Assembly: GCF_001315105.1 (NCBI RefSeq) | Contig: NZ_BAZR01000008.1 | Location: 1-64,000 of the forward strand | Direction: 5' to 3' | From: Paenibacillus sp. JCM 10914 | GTDB lineage: Bacteria; Bacillota; Bacilli; Paenibacillales; Paenibacillaceae | Length of the DNA: 64,000 nt | Part shown: positions 25,923-34,170 of the stretch, piece by piece | Position numbering within the stretch: position 1 is the stretch's first letter | How the letters are laid out: the number at the start of each line of letters is the position of its first letter | Program-made: the position numbers and the translations under genes | Notes under the pieces: generated by a model | The model's database searches: none | What the model saw: the letters and a program-made list of their open reading frames with translations, nothing else | Told to the model about the DNA's origin: nothing

Positions 25923-26705
25923 TTAACCGCGTTCTGTTTGGCTCGTAACCTGCCGTCTCGAAGATGGATGCCACCATACAGGCTGTTCTCCATCCCAGCG
26001 GAAGGTCCATGCGGCCGCTCCGATACTAAGCACGGTGAATCCAAGCAGGATGAGCAGCGGCATCCAGATGCCGTGGTAATGACCCTGCGACTGGGTAGCG
26101 ATGGACATCGCCTCAACGAGATAGTAGAACGGTTGTAACTGGCCGAGCGTGACGATCCAATTCGGAGCAGAGCTCAGGGAGTAGAACGCCTCACTGGTCA
26201 ACAGCATCGGAAAGCTCATCAGATTGGAGATCATATTGACGTTGTTCTCGTCTTTGGACAGATTGGCTGCTAGGAACCCGATGGCCGTGAAGCAGACCGT
26301 GCCAACTAACAAGACCAGTAGGATCAGGGCCAGACTGACGAAGCTTAGCCGTACACCGAGGATCATAACGCCCATGGCGATAACGCAGAGGCTAACGAAC
26401 AAGGCAAGGATCGTTCGTCCCCCGGTCATGGCGGCGATGAAATGGGTCGTGCGAAACGGCGTGGCGCGCAGCAACTTATAGACTCCCCGGTTGCGCTGAG
26501 CCATGACTTGAAACGCGGTCACCATGGTTGCGCCGAACAAAATATTGGTGGTCAAAACGCCGCTGAGCAGACGCGGGGAATAATCGGGGTCATTGAAATA
26601 GAGTCCAAGCCCAAGCAGCATCGCTACCGGAAAGGCGATGTTCCATACAAGCGTATGGCTATCTCGCAATAAACTTCGCAGCATCGTTGTCATAATGGTC
26701 CACAT
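25923..26705 (-). CDS. ABC-2 type exporter permease
   Basis: About 260 residues with six membrane helices, belonging to the ABC-2/DrrB-like permease family (FPVAMLLGLGLYFN; LTTNILFGATMVTAFQVMAQRNRGVYKLLRATP; FPMLLTSEAFYSLSSAPNWI). ATG 26705 is spaced seven bases from AGGAGG; an ATG two codons earlier almost touches it. Forms an exporter with the ATPase encoded just upstream (42-base gap). Probable role: drug, lipid or peptide efflux, under PadR control. Confidence 0.88.
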   Translation of the reverse strand: MWTIMTTMLRSLLRDSHTLVWNIAFPVAMLLGLGLYFNDPDYSPRLLSGVLTTNILFGATMVTAFQVMAQRNRGVYKLLRATPFRTTHFIAAMTGGRTILALFVSLCVIAMGVMILGVRLSFVSLALILLVLLVGTVCFTAIGFLAANLSKDENNVNMISNLMSFPMLLTSEAFYSLSSAPNWIVTLGQLQPFYYLVEAMSIATQSQGHYHGIWMPLLILLGFTVLSIGAAAWTFRWDGEQPVWWHPSSRRQVTSQTERG

Positions 26706-26746
26706 AAACATACCTCCTTGAAATTTTATATAGAATGTTGATAGAG

Positions 26747-27453
26747 TTAATACTCTTCAGTGAGCTGAAGATACAGGTCCTCCAGCTGTCGCCTCCATAT
26801 TGATCCAGTAGTTGCTCCGGTGTGCCAGAGGCCTGAACTTGGCCGTCACCGATGAGTACAATGCGCTGGGCGAGTTTATGCACTTCCTCCATATCGTGCG
26901 AAGTGAACACGATGGAGGTTCCGTCGGCGGCCAGCGCCTGGATCAGCTCACGGATATCCCGCCGTGCTCTAGGGTCAAGCGCCGCCGTCGGTTCATCCAG
27001 AAATAGCAGCTTGGGATTATGGACTAAGGCGATTGCGATCGCGAGCCGTTTCTGCTGGCCGCCCGATAAGCGCAAGGCATCGGTGCGGGCGGTGTCCGCA
27101 AGGCCGCATCGCGCAAGATGCTGCATGAGTTCGGGGTCTTTCAGTTTCATGCCGTAGAAGGCAGCGAACATGCGCAGATTCTCCAGCGCCGTGAAGCCCG
27201 GGAAGAAGGGGGTGGACTGCAGCTGCAGTCCGATATGCTGCGACGGCGTTGCTGTCCAGTAGCGCACATGCCCGGCGTCAGGCTTGCGCAAGCCCAGCAG
27301 CAAATCAAGCGTAGTGGATTTACCCGCACCGTTTGGGCCGATAATGGCCAGAACTTCGCCTTCCTGTATGGTGAGGTCAACATGGTGTATTACCGTTCTC
27401 GGACCATAGGCTTTCTTCAATCCTTCTGCTTGAATGAGGGGTTGGTGTGTCAT
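26747..27453 (-). CDS. ABC exporter ATPase, frame broken near 26785
   Basis: Nucleotide-binding subunit for the ABC-2 permease. Walker A GPNGAGKST (about residues 38-46), Q-loop, signature LSGGQQKR, Walker B LLFLDEP, D-loop and switch His (FTSHDMEEV). As sequenced the frame leaves GGDSWRTC and runs to 26659 over unrelated sequence. A missing base at 26785 (AGCTG for AGCCTG on the coding strand) gives the normal ending GGDSLEDLYLQLTEEY and stop at 26747, 235 residues. PadR operator lies just upstream. Confidence 0.9.
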
Positions 27454-27482
27454 GTTTAATTCACGCTCCTATAACCAATATT

Positions 27483-27504
27483 ATATATCCAATGTTGGAT
27501 ATAT
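27483..27504. promoter_or_regulatory. PadR operator upstream of the ABC exporter
   Basis: Perfect inverted repeat ATATATCCAA-TG-TTGGATATAT, 30 bases from the ATPase start. The same core, TATCCAAC/GTTGGATA, lies upstream of padR at 28118-28135. Confidence 0.82.
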
Positions 27505-27514
27505 GTCTGAAATA

Positions 27515-27540
27515 AAAGCCGCAGCATGGAGACTGTGGCT
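27515..27540 (-). terminator. Terminator after padR
   Basis: On the minus strand AGCCaCAG ... CTGcGGCTTTTATTT: imperfect stem with a T-run, starting at the padR stop codon. Lets the exporter be transcribed from its own operator-controlled promoter. Confidence 0.6.
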
Positions 27541-28064
27541 TACTCCTGAATTAGGGTCTTGATGTTATTCAGGAAGGAGATGTCTTGTTCCAGTAAAGCG
27601 ATGGCATTGTCGAACGTAGCGAGAGCAATCTTCGAGAGCCCGTATTGCGACTTGATTTCTTTGCCCGACTGCCATTCTTCAAGCGAGACTTGCACTTGCT
27701 GCAAATTCTGCTCCAGCAGCTCGAGTGCTTCCTGCTTCGGCAGGCTTTCGATCCAGAGCAGCCCGAGAGCGAAATCGGATTTAACGGTGTGCGGAGGCTG
27801 CAACAGGGTCTGGCGAACCAACTGTTGGAATAATTGTTCGCCGGCTTCCGTGATGCTGTAAATCTTGCGAAGCCGTGCTCCTGTGCGCTCCTCGGCGGTT
27901 GCGATGATGAGACCGTCGGTTTCCATTTTGTTCAAGGCGTAGTAGATCGATCCTGACAGGATATTAGTCCATAAATCCATCCGGCTGCCTTGAATGAGCT
28001 GCTGAATCTCATACCCGTGCATCGGGCGTTGGCGGAGGAACGAGAGCAGGATGAGATTGGTCAT
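27540..28064 (-). CDS. PadR-family transcriptional regulator
   Basis: 174 residues. N-terminal winged helix (ILLSFLRQRPMHGYEIQQLI; GSIYYALNKMETDGLI; KIYSITEAGEQLF) and C-terminal helical dimerisation region (about 95-170), as in PadR subfamily 1/Vir. Start at 28064 (MTNLILLSFL) is the conserved family start, preceded by GGTGATCT. Two near-identical palindromes, one upstream of this gene and one upstream of the ABC exporter, make it a local repressor of itself and that exporter, probably drug-responsive. Confidence 0.92.
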   Translation of the reverse strand: MTNLILLSFLRQRPMHGYEIQQLIQGSRMDLWTNILSGSIYYALNKMETDGLIIATAEERTGARLRKIYSITEAGEQLFQQLVRQTLLQPPHTVKSDFALGLLWIESLPKQEALELLEQNLQQVQVSLEEWQSGKEIKSQYGLSKIALATFDNAIALLEQDISFLNNIKTLIQE

Positions 28065-28117
28065 GAGATCACCGCTTCCTATCTGAAATAAATTGTTCAT
28101 AATTCATACTACATTGT

Positions 28118-28135
28118 ATATCCAACGTTGGATAT
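28118..28135. promoter_or_regulatory. PadR operator upstream of padR
   Basis: Perfect 18-base palindrome ATATCCAACGTTGGATAT; twin of the site at 27483-27504. Confidence 0.82.
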
Positions 28136-28255
28136 GTGTGACGATAATTTGATTATATGGATCATCCGCCCACCTGTCAATCTAAACATTGAAAGAAACC
28201 CCCGAACCGGGTAGTCTATTAGTATGTTAGATCGATAAGGAGGCTTAAGACGTTC

Positions 28256-29239
28256 ATGAATTACAGGCAACTGGGAAACACAGAACTTCATATAAGTGAG
28301 GTCAGCTTCGGGACGTGGGCCATTGGCGGTTCCTGGGGTCAGACTCATGATGAAAATGCGTTACAAGGACTGGAACGCGCCATCGGCGAAGGCGTGAATT
28401 TTTTTGATACAGCGGATGTGTATGGTGATGGGCATGCCGAGGAATTGCTGGCGCGCGCAACCAAAGGTAAAGCAGATTCGGTATATGTAGCAACTAAGTT
28501 TTGCCGTGCCGGCGATATCCATGATCTTCAGACCTACTCGGAGGAATCGATCCGTCGTTACTGCGAGAACAGTTTGAAGCGCTTACAGCGGGAGCGGATC
28601 GATCTGTACCAGGTTCACTGTCCGCCGCTTGAGGTCTTGAAGGACGGTCGCGTATTCGAAACACTGGACAAGCTCCAGGCTGAGGGTAAAATCAGACACT
28701 ATGGCGTAAGCGTGGAATCCGTTGAGGAAGGGTTGTTCTGCCTGCAGGTGCCGGGCGTACGGGCGCTGCAGGTCATCTTCAATCTCTTCCGGCAGAAACC
28801 ACTCGCAGAACTGCTGCCGCAGGCAAAGGCAGCGGGTGTCGGCATCCTGGTGCGGCTTCCACTCGCAAGCGGACTGTTAACCGGTAAGTTTACGGAGACC
28901 ACTACCTTTCATAGCGACGATCACCGCACCTTTAATGCAAACGGCGAGCAATTCAATGTCGGGGAGACATTTGCCGGACTTCCGTTCGACAAAGGGGTTG
29001 AACTGGCAAGGGTACTTGGTTGGATTGCAGAGGGCAGAGGCGACATGGCCCGCGCTTCGATGCGTTGGATTCTCGATTGCCCCGAAGTGACGGCCGTCAT
29101 TCCAGGCTTCCGCAATGTGAGCCAAGTGGATAACAACCTGGGTACACTGGACGTACCTTCCTTCACGATGGAGGAGAAAGAGCGACTGTCCCGGTTCTAT
29201 CGGGAGCAGGTGGAGTCGTTTATTCGCGGATCGTATTGA
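28256..29239 (+). CDS. Aldo/keto reductase
   Basis: 327-residue NADPH-dependent oxidoreductase, TIM barrel. Catalytic tetrad visible as D and Y in FFDTADVYGDGHAEE (about residues 48-62), K in YVATKF, and H in LYQVHCPP. C-terminal cofactor segment AVIPGFRNVSQVDNNLG. AAGGAGG RBS 13 bases before ATG. Monocistronic, bounded by terminators; likely aldehyde detoxification, substrate unknown. Confidence 0.93.
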   Translation: MNYRQLGNTELHISEVSFGTWAIGGSWGQTHDENALQGLERAIGEGVNFFDTADVYGDGHAEELLARATKGKADSVYVATKFCRAGDIHDLQTYSEESIRRYCENSLKRLQRERIDLYQVHCPPLEVLKDGRVFETLDKLQAEGKIRHYGVSVESVEEGLFCLQVPGVRALQVIFNLFRQKPLAELLPQAKAAGVGILVRLPLASGLLTGKFTETTTFHSDDHRTFNANGEQFNVGETFAGLPFDKGVELARVLGWIAEGRGDMARASMRWILDCPEVTAVIPGFRNVSQVDNNLGTLDVPSFTMEEKERLSRFYREQVESFIRGSY

Positions 29240-29255
29240 TCCAAATCGTAAGGTG

Positions 29256-29297
29256 AGCCTTCCGAAGGCGATGCAGCGCTTTCGGGGGCTTTTTATT
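29256..29297 (+). terminator. Terminator after the aldo/keto reductase gene
   Basis: GAGCCTTCCGAAGG with CTTTCGGGGGCT in an imperfect stem, then TTTTTATTAT. Confidence 0.7.
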
Positions 29298-29429
29298 ATG
29301 TGTCGATCATAGACGAATAATCGCATCGCTGCGTTAAAGCGTATCCTATGCTTTATCGTGGCAATGATACTATAATATAGGCAATTGACGGTGCAACGTA
29401 CAAGCAATGGAGGCAGGAGGATATCGGTT

Positions 29430-30185
29430 TTGAACGATTCAATAAAGCAAGAGCATGACATTATGAAAGTATGTTTGCTTGCGGGCAAAATCATGCTTCA
29501 GAGCGGTGCGGAGACGTATCGCGTTGAGGACACGATGACGCGGATGGCCGCGTCTTTTGGCGTGGAGAATAGCCATAGTTACATGACCCCGACAGGGATC
29601 ATCTTTTCGGTCGAGGAGCCGCAGCATATTACGAGACTCATTCGGATATCGGACCGCACCACCAATCTATATAAAATAGATCAAGTCAACAACGTCTCCC
29701 GCAGCGTGAGTCTTGGTGAGATAACGCTGGAGGAGGCCTACCGCAATCTGGAGCGAATTGAGCATGAGAAGCCGCTATATCCGACCTGGATGCTGATTCT
29801 TCTGGCCGCGCTGGCCAGTGGCTGCTTCCTGATCATGTTCCGCGGCATTTGGCCGGACTTCCTTCCGGCAGCGGTTGCGGGCGGGCTTGGATTTACTTGT
29901 TTTGTGTTCATGCATCGCGTGATTCCGGTACGGTTCTTTGCCGAATTCTCCGGCGCCCTTCTGATCGGCATTACTTCCTTATTGATGGTGAGATATGGGC
30001 TGGGCCAGCATTTAGATACGATTATTATTAGTTCGGTCATGCCGCTTGTGCCGGGTCTGCTGATTACGAATGCGATTCGCGATTTGATGGCGGGGCATCT
30101 GGTATCGGGATTGTCCAAGGGAGCGGAGGCGTTTGTTACATCGTTCGCCATCGGGGCAGGTATTGCATTTACACTGTCATTCTAA
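29430..30185 (+). CDS. Threonine/serine exporter ThrE, N-terminal-type subunit (YjjP-like)
   Basis: 251 residues. Cytoplasmic N-terminal part (AGKIMLQSGAETYRVEDTM; YMTPTGIIFSVE) followed by five membrane helices; matches the YjjP half of ThrE exporters. TTG start at 29430, nine bases after AGGAGG; a longer reading from 29385 lacks an RBS. Acts with the next gene, a YjjB-like subunit 24 bases downstream. YjjP/YjjB pairs are known dicarboxylate or amino-acid exporters; which substrate applies here is not visible. Confidence 0.88.
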   Translation: MNDSIKQEHDIMKVCLLAGKIMLQSGAETYRVEDTMTRMAASFGVENSHSYMTPTGIIFSVEEPQHITRLIRISDRTTNLYKIDQVNNVSRSVSLGEITLEEAYRNLERIEHEKPLYPTWMLILLAALASGCFLIMFRGIWPDFLPAAVAGGLGFTCFVFMHRVIPVRFFAEFSGALLIGITSLLMVRYGLGQHLDTIIISSVMPLVPGLLITNAIRDLMAGHLVSGLSKGAEAFVTSFAIGAGIAFTLSF

Positions 30186-30209
30186 TAGTGAAATATTGAA
30201 GGGGGGAGC

Positions 30210-30656
30210 ATGATGACCGTCTTTTACATACAACAGCTGGTTACGAGCTTTATCGCCTCGGCCGCGTTCGGCATGATGTTCAACGCACCGAGAAAAGCGC
30301 TGCTGCAATGCGGCTTTGCCGGCATGGTCGGCTGGCTGCTCTACATTATGCTGCAGGATATGAAGGTTGAACCGGTGACGGCCACGGTGGTAGCGGCTTT
30401 TTGCGTGACGATGATCAGTCAATTTTTTGCCAAGAAATACAAGACGCCGATCATCGTATATAGTGTATCGGGCATCATCCCGCTCGTACCGGGCGGTATT
30501 GCTTATAATGCTCTTCGCCATGTGGCGCAGAATCAATACGATCAAGCGGTGCAGCTCGGAGCGCAGGCTTTCATGATCTCGGGCGCAATCGCACTCGGGC
30601 TGCTGCTCTCGGAAGTGACCAATCAAATCATTCGCAAAATCTCGATTACGCGGTAG
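30210..30656 (+). CDS. Threonine/serine exporter ThrE, C-terminal-type subunit (YjjB-like)
   Basis: 148 residues, four to five membrane helices, with SFIASAAFGMMFNAPRKALL and the conserved YSVSGIIPLVPGGIAYNALR. Partner of the preceding YjjP-like protein; together they equal one full-length ThrE. Preceded by GGGGGGAG. Confidence 0.9.
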   Translation: MMTVFYIQQLVTSFIASAAFGMMFNAPRKALLQCGFAGMVGWLLYIMLQDMKVEPVTATVVAAFCVTMISQFFAKKYKTPIIVYSVSGIIPLVPGGIAYNALRHVAQNQYDQAVQLGAQAFMISGAIALGLLLSEVTNQIIRKISITR

Positions 30657-30800
30657 TGTCATAAACCGTATTTTAGGTTATACACATCGTTATTCCGTAC
30701 ATGTTGGGGGCCGCTTCTATTTTACTTACACAGCCGGCCACCTCTTCCAGCCAATCTTGTGAGCCCGGCTCCCCGGCAGGTGGTGAAAGGTTAACAGAGA

Positions 30801-30846
30801 AACGGGGCGCGACATGGTCTTCAGACCTTGAGGCACCCCGTTGTTT
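30801..30846. terminator. Bidirectional terminator between thrE-like genes and methyltransferase
   Basis: AACGGGG and CCCCGTT close a long stem with an inner GGTCT/AGACC; T-rich on the + side (TTGTTTTATTT). The 145 bases before it hold no recognisable gene. Confidence 0.65.
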
Positions 30847-31715
30847 TATTTAATCCCAAGACGCATGCGGTAGCTGAACATCAGCGGCAAGGTGCGCCCC
30901 TGGAAATGTTCCTCAACCAGAGCATGGAATTGCCTAATGCTCTGGTTAAACTCCGATTGCTGCAGTTTAAATACGGTCTGAATGCCGCCTTGGCTGACGG
31001 TAAGGCCCGTATACCGCTCGGCGGTGAAAGGTTCGATATGATGAAATACGATTTCTTTGGAGAATCGAAATACGCCGCTCTCCCGAATGTGCTTCAGATG
31101 TTCATTCTTATTCCCTTTATATGCCTGCTCCTGCGCCTCCACGTGGCGGTCGATGATGGTTTCGGCCTCTTCGATCAGCTCATGGTAAGCTTGTTCGACT
31201 CTCCAGGTTAAGCTAGGCGGCCAATCGCAATCATAGACGGCAAACACGCCTTCGTCACGCAGTACTCTGGCGACCTCTTTCAATGTGGTAGCCGGGTCCA
31301 TCCAATGAAAGGACTGGGAGCAGGTAATAATATCGGCTGCTTGATCAGGAAGCGACAATTGATTGGAATACCCGGAGACGAAGCTGATGTCCGCGCCTTG
31401 AGTCTGTTCAAGGGAGTGAAGGTTCAGTTTGGCGACAGCTTTGCCCCGCATATCATCATTCGGTTCAACGCCGATAACCCGGTCCGCGGCATCCTTCCAT
31501 GCGAATGACGATAGGCCCGTCCCGCAGCCCAAGTCGACGACCAGCCTAGGTCTTCGCTCCAGATAACCCGTCAGAAGGGTTATAACTTCCGGAGGGGCTT
31601 CCGGCCGATGCTGATCGTAGGTATCCTGAAAACCGGTAAACCGATCTACATTGCTCGCCCGATTTCCTTCGGGAACGAAATCCGTGCCCCACACTTCGCT
31701 CATATCCTTGTTCAT
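30846..31715 (-). CDS. Class I SAM-dependent methyltransferase
   Basis: 289 residues. Motif I LVVDLGCGTGLSSFAW (about residues 58-73), acidic motif GVEPNDDMR, motif II-like ADIITCSQSFHWMDP, then EVARVLRDEGVFAVYD. The arrangement with SQSFHWMD is typical of the UbiE/Methyltransf_11 group resembling trans-aconitate methyltransferases. RBS AAGGAGATG. Substrate not predictable from sequence. Divergent from the HAD gene. Confidence 0.9.
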   Translation of the reverse strand: MNKDMSEVWGTDFVPEGNRASNVDRFTGFQDTYDQHRPEAPPEVITLLTGYLERRPRLVVDLGCGTGLSSFAWKDAADRVIGVEPNDDMRGKAVAKLNLHSLEQTQGADISFVSGYSNQLSLPDQAADIITCSQSFHWMDPATTLKEVARVLRDEGVFAVYDCDWPPSLTWRVEQAYHELIEEAETIIDRHVEAQEQAYKGNKNEHLKHIRESGVFRFSKEIVFHHIEPFTAERYTGLTVSQGGIQTVFKLQQSEFNQSIRQFHALVEEHFQGRTLPLMFSYRMRLGIK

Positions 31716-31816
31716 CCGTATTTCATCTCCTTGTCAAATACTTCTAGTGTCATCATATCACAGGAGTAATCTGTGCTATACTGCAACTTAGGACAATGAT
31801 AGAGGAGATTTCACCT

Positions 31817-32656
31817 ATGACACTGGATCATCAAGCACCGCGCAAAGGGATCTTTTTTGACGTAGACGATACTTTATATGACCACTTAACCCCGTTCCGG
31901 GACGCGGTCCGCAGCAAGATTCATCCGGCAGAGCCGTTTCCTTATGAGGCGGCATATCACCGAATGCGTTATTATAGCGACATGTTATCGATAGATCTGG
32001 GAGGCGCAGGAACCCGGGCATATGCAGCGGCTGTGGATGACATGCGCAGAGAGCGCTTCCGCATGGCGCTGGCGGAGTTTGGAATACAACTACAACCTGA
32101 GGAAGCACAAGAAGTCCAGCAGGTCTATCTGGCCAGGCAATTTGATATCAAGCTGTTCGAAGGCGCACCGGAATTGTTAACACGACTAAGCGCCGCCGGG
32201 TATGTGGTAGGAGTTATTACGAATGGACCTGCAGACCATCAGACGAATAAGATCAAGGCGTTGAAGCTGGGGGATCTGGTACCGCAAGAGCGGATATTCA
32301 TTTCCGGCGCGCTGGGGTGGGACAAGCCGGACCCTCGTATATTCCAGCACGTGAATCAGATAACTGGAACAGAGCCATGCCACAGTTATTTTATCGGCGA
32401 CTCATGGCGCAACGACGTGGTGGGCGCTTTGGCGGCGGGATGGAATTCGATTTGGTTCAATCACCGCGGAGCAGCGCCTGAATCAGAGCATAAGCCCGGT
32501 CATATGGTGTCAGGCTATAGTGAGTTGGCGCGTTGGCTCGAGTCAGAGTTAGCGACTAACGTGTTGTGGAAGTCACCCTGCAGTGAAGGGTGGCTCTTCT
32601 ATTTCTTATTACTCAACCGAATGGTTGACTTTTGGAGGGGAATGTCTTATATTTAA
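31817..32656 (+). CDS. HAD-superfamily hydrolase (YjjG-like), with an odd C-terminal tail
   Basis: 279 residues. HAD motif I FFDVDDTLYD (D nucleophile and D+2 near residues 15-17), motif II VITNGPADHQ, motif III lysine (GWDKPDP) and motif IV FIGDSWRNDVVGA. Homologues end near GYSELARWLE; here about 40 further residues continue through a terminator-like hairpin into the next gene's promoter. The tail (WKSPCSEGWLFYFLL...) looks non-native, so the true stop may be lost to an indel near 32550. RBS AGAGGAGA before ATG 31817. Confidence 0.85.
   Translation: MTLDHQAPRKGIFFDVDDTLYDHLTPFRDAVRSKIHPAEPFPYEAAYHRMRYYSDMLSIDLGGAGTRAYAAAVDDMRRERFRMALAEFGIQLQPEEAQEVQQVYLARQFDIKLFEGAPELLTRLSAAGYVVGVITNGPADHQTNKIKALKLGDLVPQERIFISGALGWDKPDPRIFQHVNQITGTEPCHSYFIGDSWRNDVVGALAAGWNSIWFNHRGAAPESEHKPGHMVSGYSELARWLESELATNVLWKSPCSEGWLFYFLLLNRMVDFWRGMSYI
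32571..32608 (+). terminator. Terminator-like hairpin inside the predicted HAD 3' end
   Basis: AGTCACCCT-GCAGTGA-AGGGTGGCT with one G-U pair, followed by CTTCTATTTCTT. Its location inside an open frame supports an earlier real stop for the HAD gene. Confidence 0.55.
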
Positions 32657-32668
32657 CCATATGGTTGA
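32613..32668 (+). promoter_or_regulatory. arsR-operon promoter with two operators
   Basis: -35 TTGACT (32625-32630), 17-base spacer, -10 TATATT (32648-32653). Two inverted repeats, TCAACC-GAAT-GGTTGA (32613-32628) and TTAACC-ATAT-GGTTGA (32653-32668), flank it: one over the -35, one over the -10 edge and the start codon. Strong case for autorepression. Confidence 0.75.
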
Positions 32669-33005
32669 ACATAATAAAGATGAACAATTGGATCACATCT
32701 TTCATGCATTGGCAGATACTACTCGCAGGGAGATGGTGCGCATGATCGCTTCGCATGACCGAACGGTTTCGGAATTGGCAGAGCCGTTTCATATGTCGCT
32801 TGCCGCCGCATCCAAGCACATTAAAGTGTTGGAACGTTCAGGCTTGCTGGAACGATCGATTCAAGGACGGACACATATGTGCCGTCTTAACCCACGCACG
32901 ATGTCGCGCGCGATGGAGTGGCTGCAATTCTATGAACGTTTATGGAATGTGCAGTTTGATGCGCTGGAACGGGAACTGAATAAAGCGAAGAAGGAGGAGC
33001 ATTAG
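32661..33005 (+). CDS. ArsR-family winged-helix repressor
   Basis: 114 residues. LDHIFHALADTTRREMVRMI then helix-turn-helix SELAEPFHMSLAAASKHIKV and wing LLERSIQGRTHMCRL. No metal-binding cysteine pair in the recognition helix, so this belongs to the non-metal SdpR-like group commonly paired with AHSA1 genes. ATG 32661 lies inside the second operator and only about one base after the expected transcription start, with no RBS: possibly a leaderless message. Followed by AHSA1 and VOC genes. Confidence 0.9.
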   Translation: MVEHNKDEQLDHIFHALADTTRREMVRMIASHDRTVSELAEPFHMSLAAASKHIKVLERSGLLERSIQGRTHMCRLNPRTMSRAMEWLQFYERLWNVQFDALERELNKAKKEEH

Positions 33006-33091
33006 AGGAATAGGAATGAAACGGATTACCCACCATGATAAAGGGGTCCTAGAGTTGAATTCAATACAAATTACGGAGGGCGATTTTAATT

Positions 33092-33592
33092 ATGGATACT
33101 TCAACCACGACGCTCGTGATGAAGCGGCAATTCGATGTTCCTCCGGAGCGGGTATTCGATGCCTGGCTGAATCCGGAGATGATGCGCAAATGGTTGTTTA
33201 CGATGGAGATGACGAATAAGGTTGCACATAGTGACCCTCGCGTCGGCGGGGCTTGGGAGATTGTAGACGAGCGCGAAGGGAAGGAATACCGCGCGATCGG
33301 GGAATACCTGGAATTGGACCCGCCGAACAAGCTGGTATTTACGTTTAAGATGCCACAGTTTAATGATCTGGAGGATCGAATAACGGTCGAGTTCAGATCC
33401 GTGGATGATGGATGCGAGATGACCTTCACGCAAGAAATTACCGTACCGCATGAAGAGGAATGGACAACGGAAGACATCCAGAAAGCCATGACCGAATATC
33501 ACGATCAGACGGAGCACGGTTGGCACTACATGTTTATGGGACTGAAGCAGTTGGTTGAGACGGGGAAAATCGATTACCCATCCCCATCATGA
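33092..33592 (+). CDS. AHSA1/SRPBCC-domain protein
   Basis: 166 residues with a START-like helix-grip fold (MKRQFDVPPERVFDAWLNPEMMRKW; GEYLELDPPNKLVFTF; GWHYMFMGLKQLVE). Members bind small hydrophobic ligands; function here unknown. RBS ACGGAGGG. Very common partner of ArsR regulators of this type; its stop overlaps the reading frame upstream of the VOC gene. Confidence 0.9.
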   Translation: MDTSTTTLVMKRQFDVPPERVFDAWLNPEMMRKWLFTMEMTNKVAHSDPRVGGAWEIVDEREGKEYRAIGEYLELDPPNKLVFTFKMPQFNDLEDRITVEFRSVDDGCEMTFTQEITVPHEEEWTTEDIQKAMTEYHDQTEHGWHYMFMGLKQLVETGKIDYPSPS

Positions 33593-33621
33593 GGGTGGAA
33601 TTTGAGAAGAGGAGCGATACG

Positions 33622-34023
33622 ATGAGGGATGTCACACCGTTCCTGATGTTTCAAGGCAACGCGGAGGAGGCGATGAACTACTACGTTTCCCTGATTGAGG
33701 ATTCTGCCATTACAAGCATCACCCGGGTGGGGTCAGAGCAGCAAGGTGAGGAAGAAAGCGTACTGAGGGCTACGTTCACCTTGAAGGGACAATCGTTTAT
33801 GTGTATCGACAGTAATGTGAAGCATGAATTCACCTTTACACCATCCTTCTCGATCTATCTGACCTGTGATTCAGAAGAAGAGATCGAACGTTTATACCAT
33901 GCGCTACTGGATGGCGGGGGGGCCATGATGCCACTGGGCGATTACGGGTTCAGTCGGAAGTTTGGCTGGCTGGCGGACAAGTTCGGCGTATCCTGGCAGC
34001 TGAATCTGCCAGGTGAAGCATAG
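33622..34023 (+). CDS. VOC-family PhnB-like protein
   Basis: 133 residues, glyoxalase/bleomycin-resistance fold of the 3-demethylubiquinone-methyltransferase-like/PhnB type (TPFLMFQGNAEEAMNYYVSL; SFMCIDSNVKHEFTFTPSFS; KFGWLADKFGVSWQLNLPG). Start 33622 follows AGAGGAGCG; an upstream in-frame ATG at 33589 lacks an RBS. Third gene of the ArsR operon; enzymatic role unknown. Confidence 0.9.
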   Translation: MRDVTPFLMFQGNAEEAMNYYVSLIEDSAITSITRVGSEQQGEEESVLRATFTLKGQSFMCIDSNVKHEFTFTPSFSIYLTCDSEEEIERLYHALLDGGGAMMPLGDYGFSRKFGWLADKFGVSWQLNLPGEA

Positions 34024-34048
34024 TTGCTAATCAGCAAACGTAGTAGAG

Positions 34049-34099
34049 AAGGCCATGACGGTACTTAGGATGCAATCCTTGTACCGTCATGGCCTTTTT
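34049..34099. terminator. Strong terminator after the ArsR operon
   Basis: Perfect 16-base-pair stem AAGGCCATGACGGTAC / GTACCGTCATGGCCTT, followed by TTTTTG. Confidence 0.93.
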
Positions 34100-34170
34100 G
34101 TATCGTATGGATCTTTTGGAACCCAGAGGGTATCCCCCCAAGTCTTAATTAGCGGGCTCCATCCGGGTGT

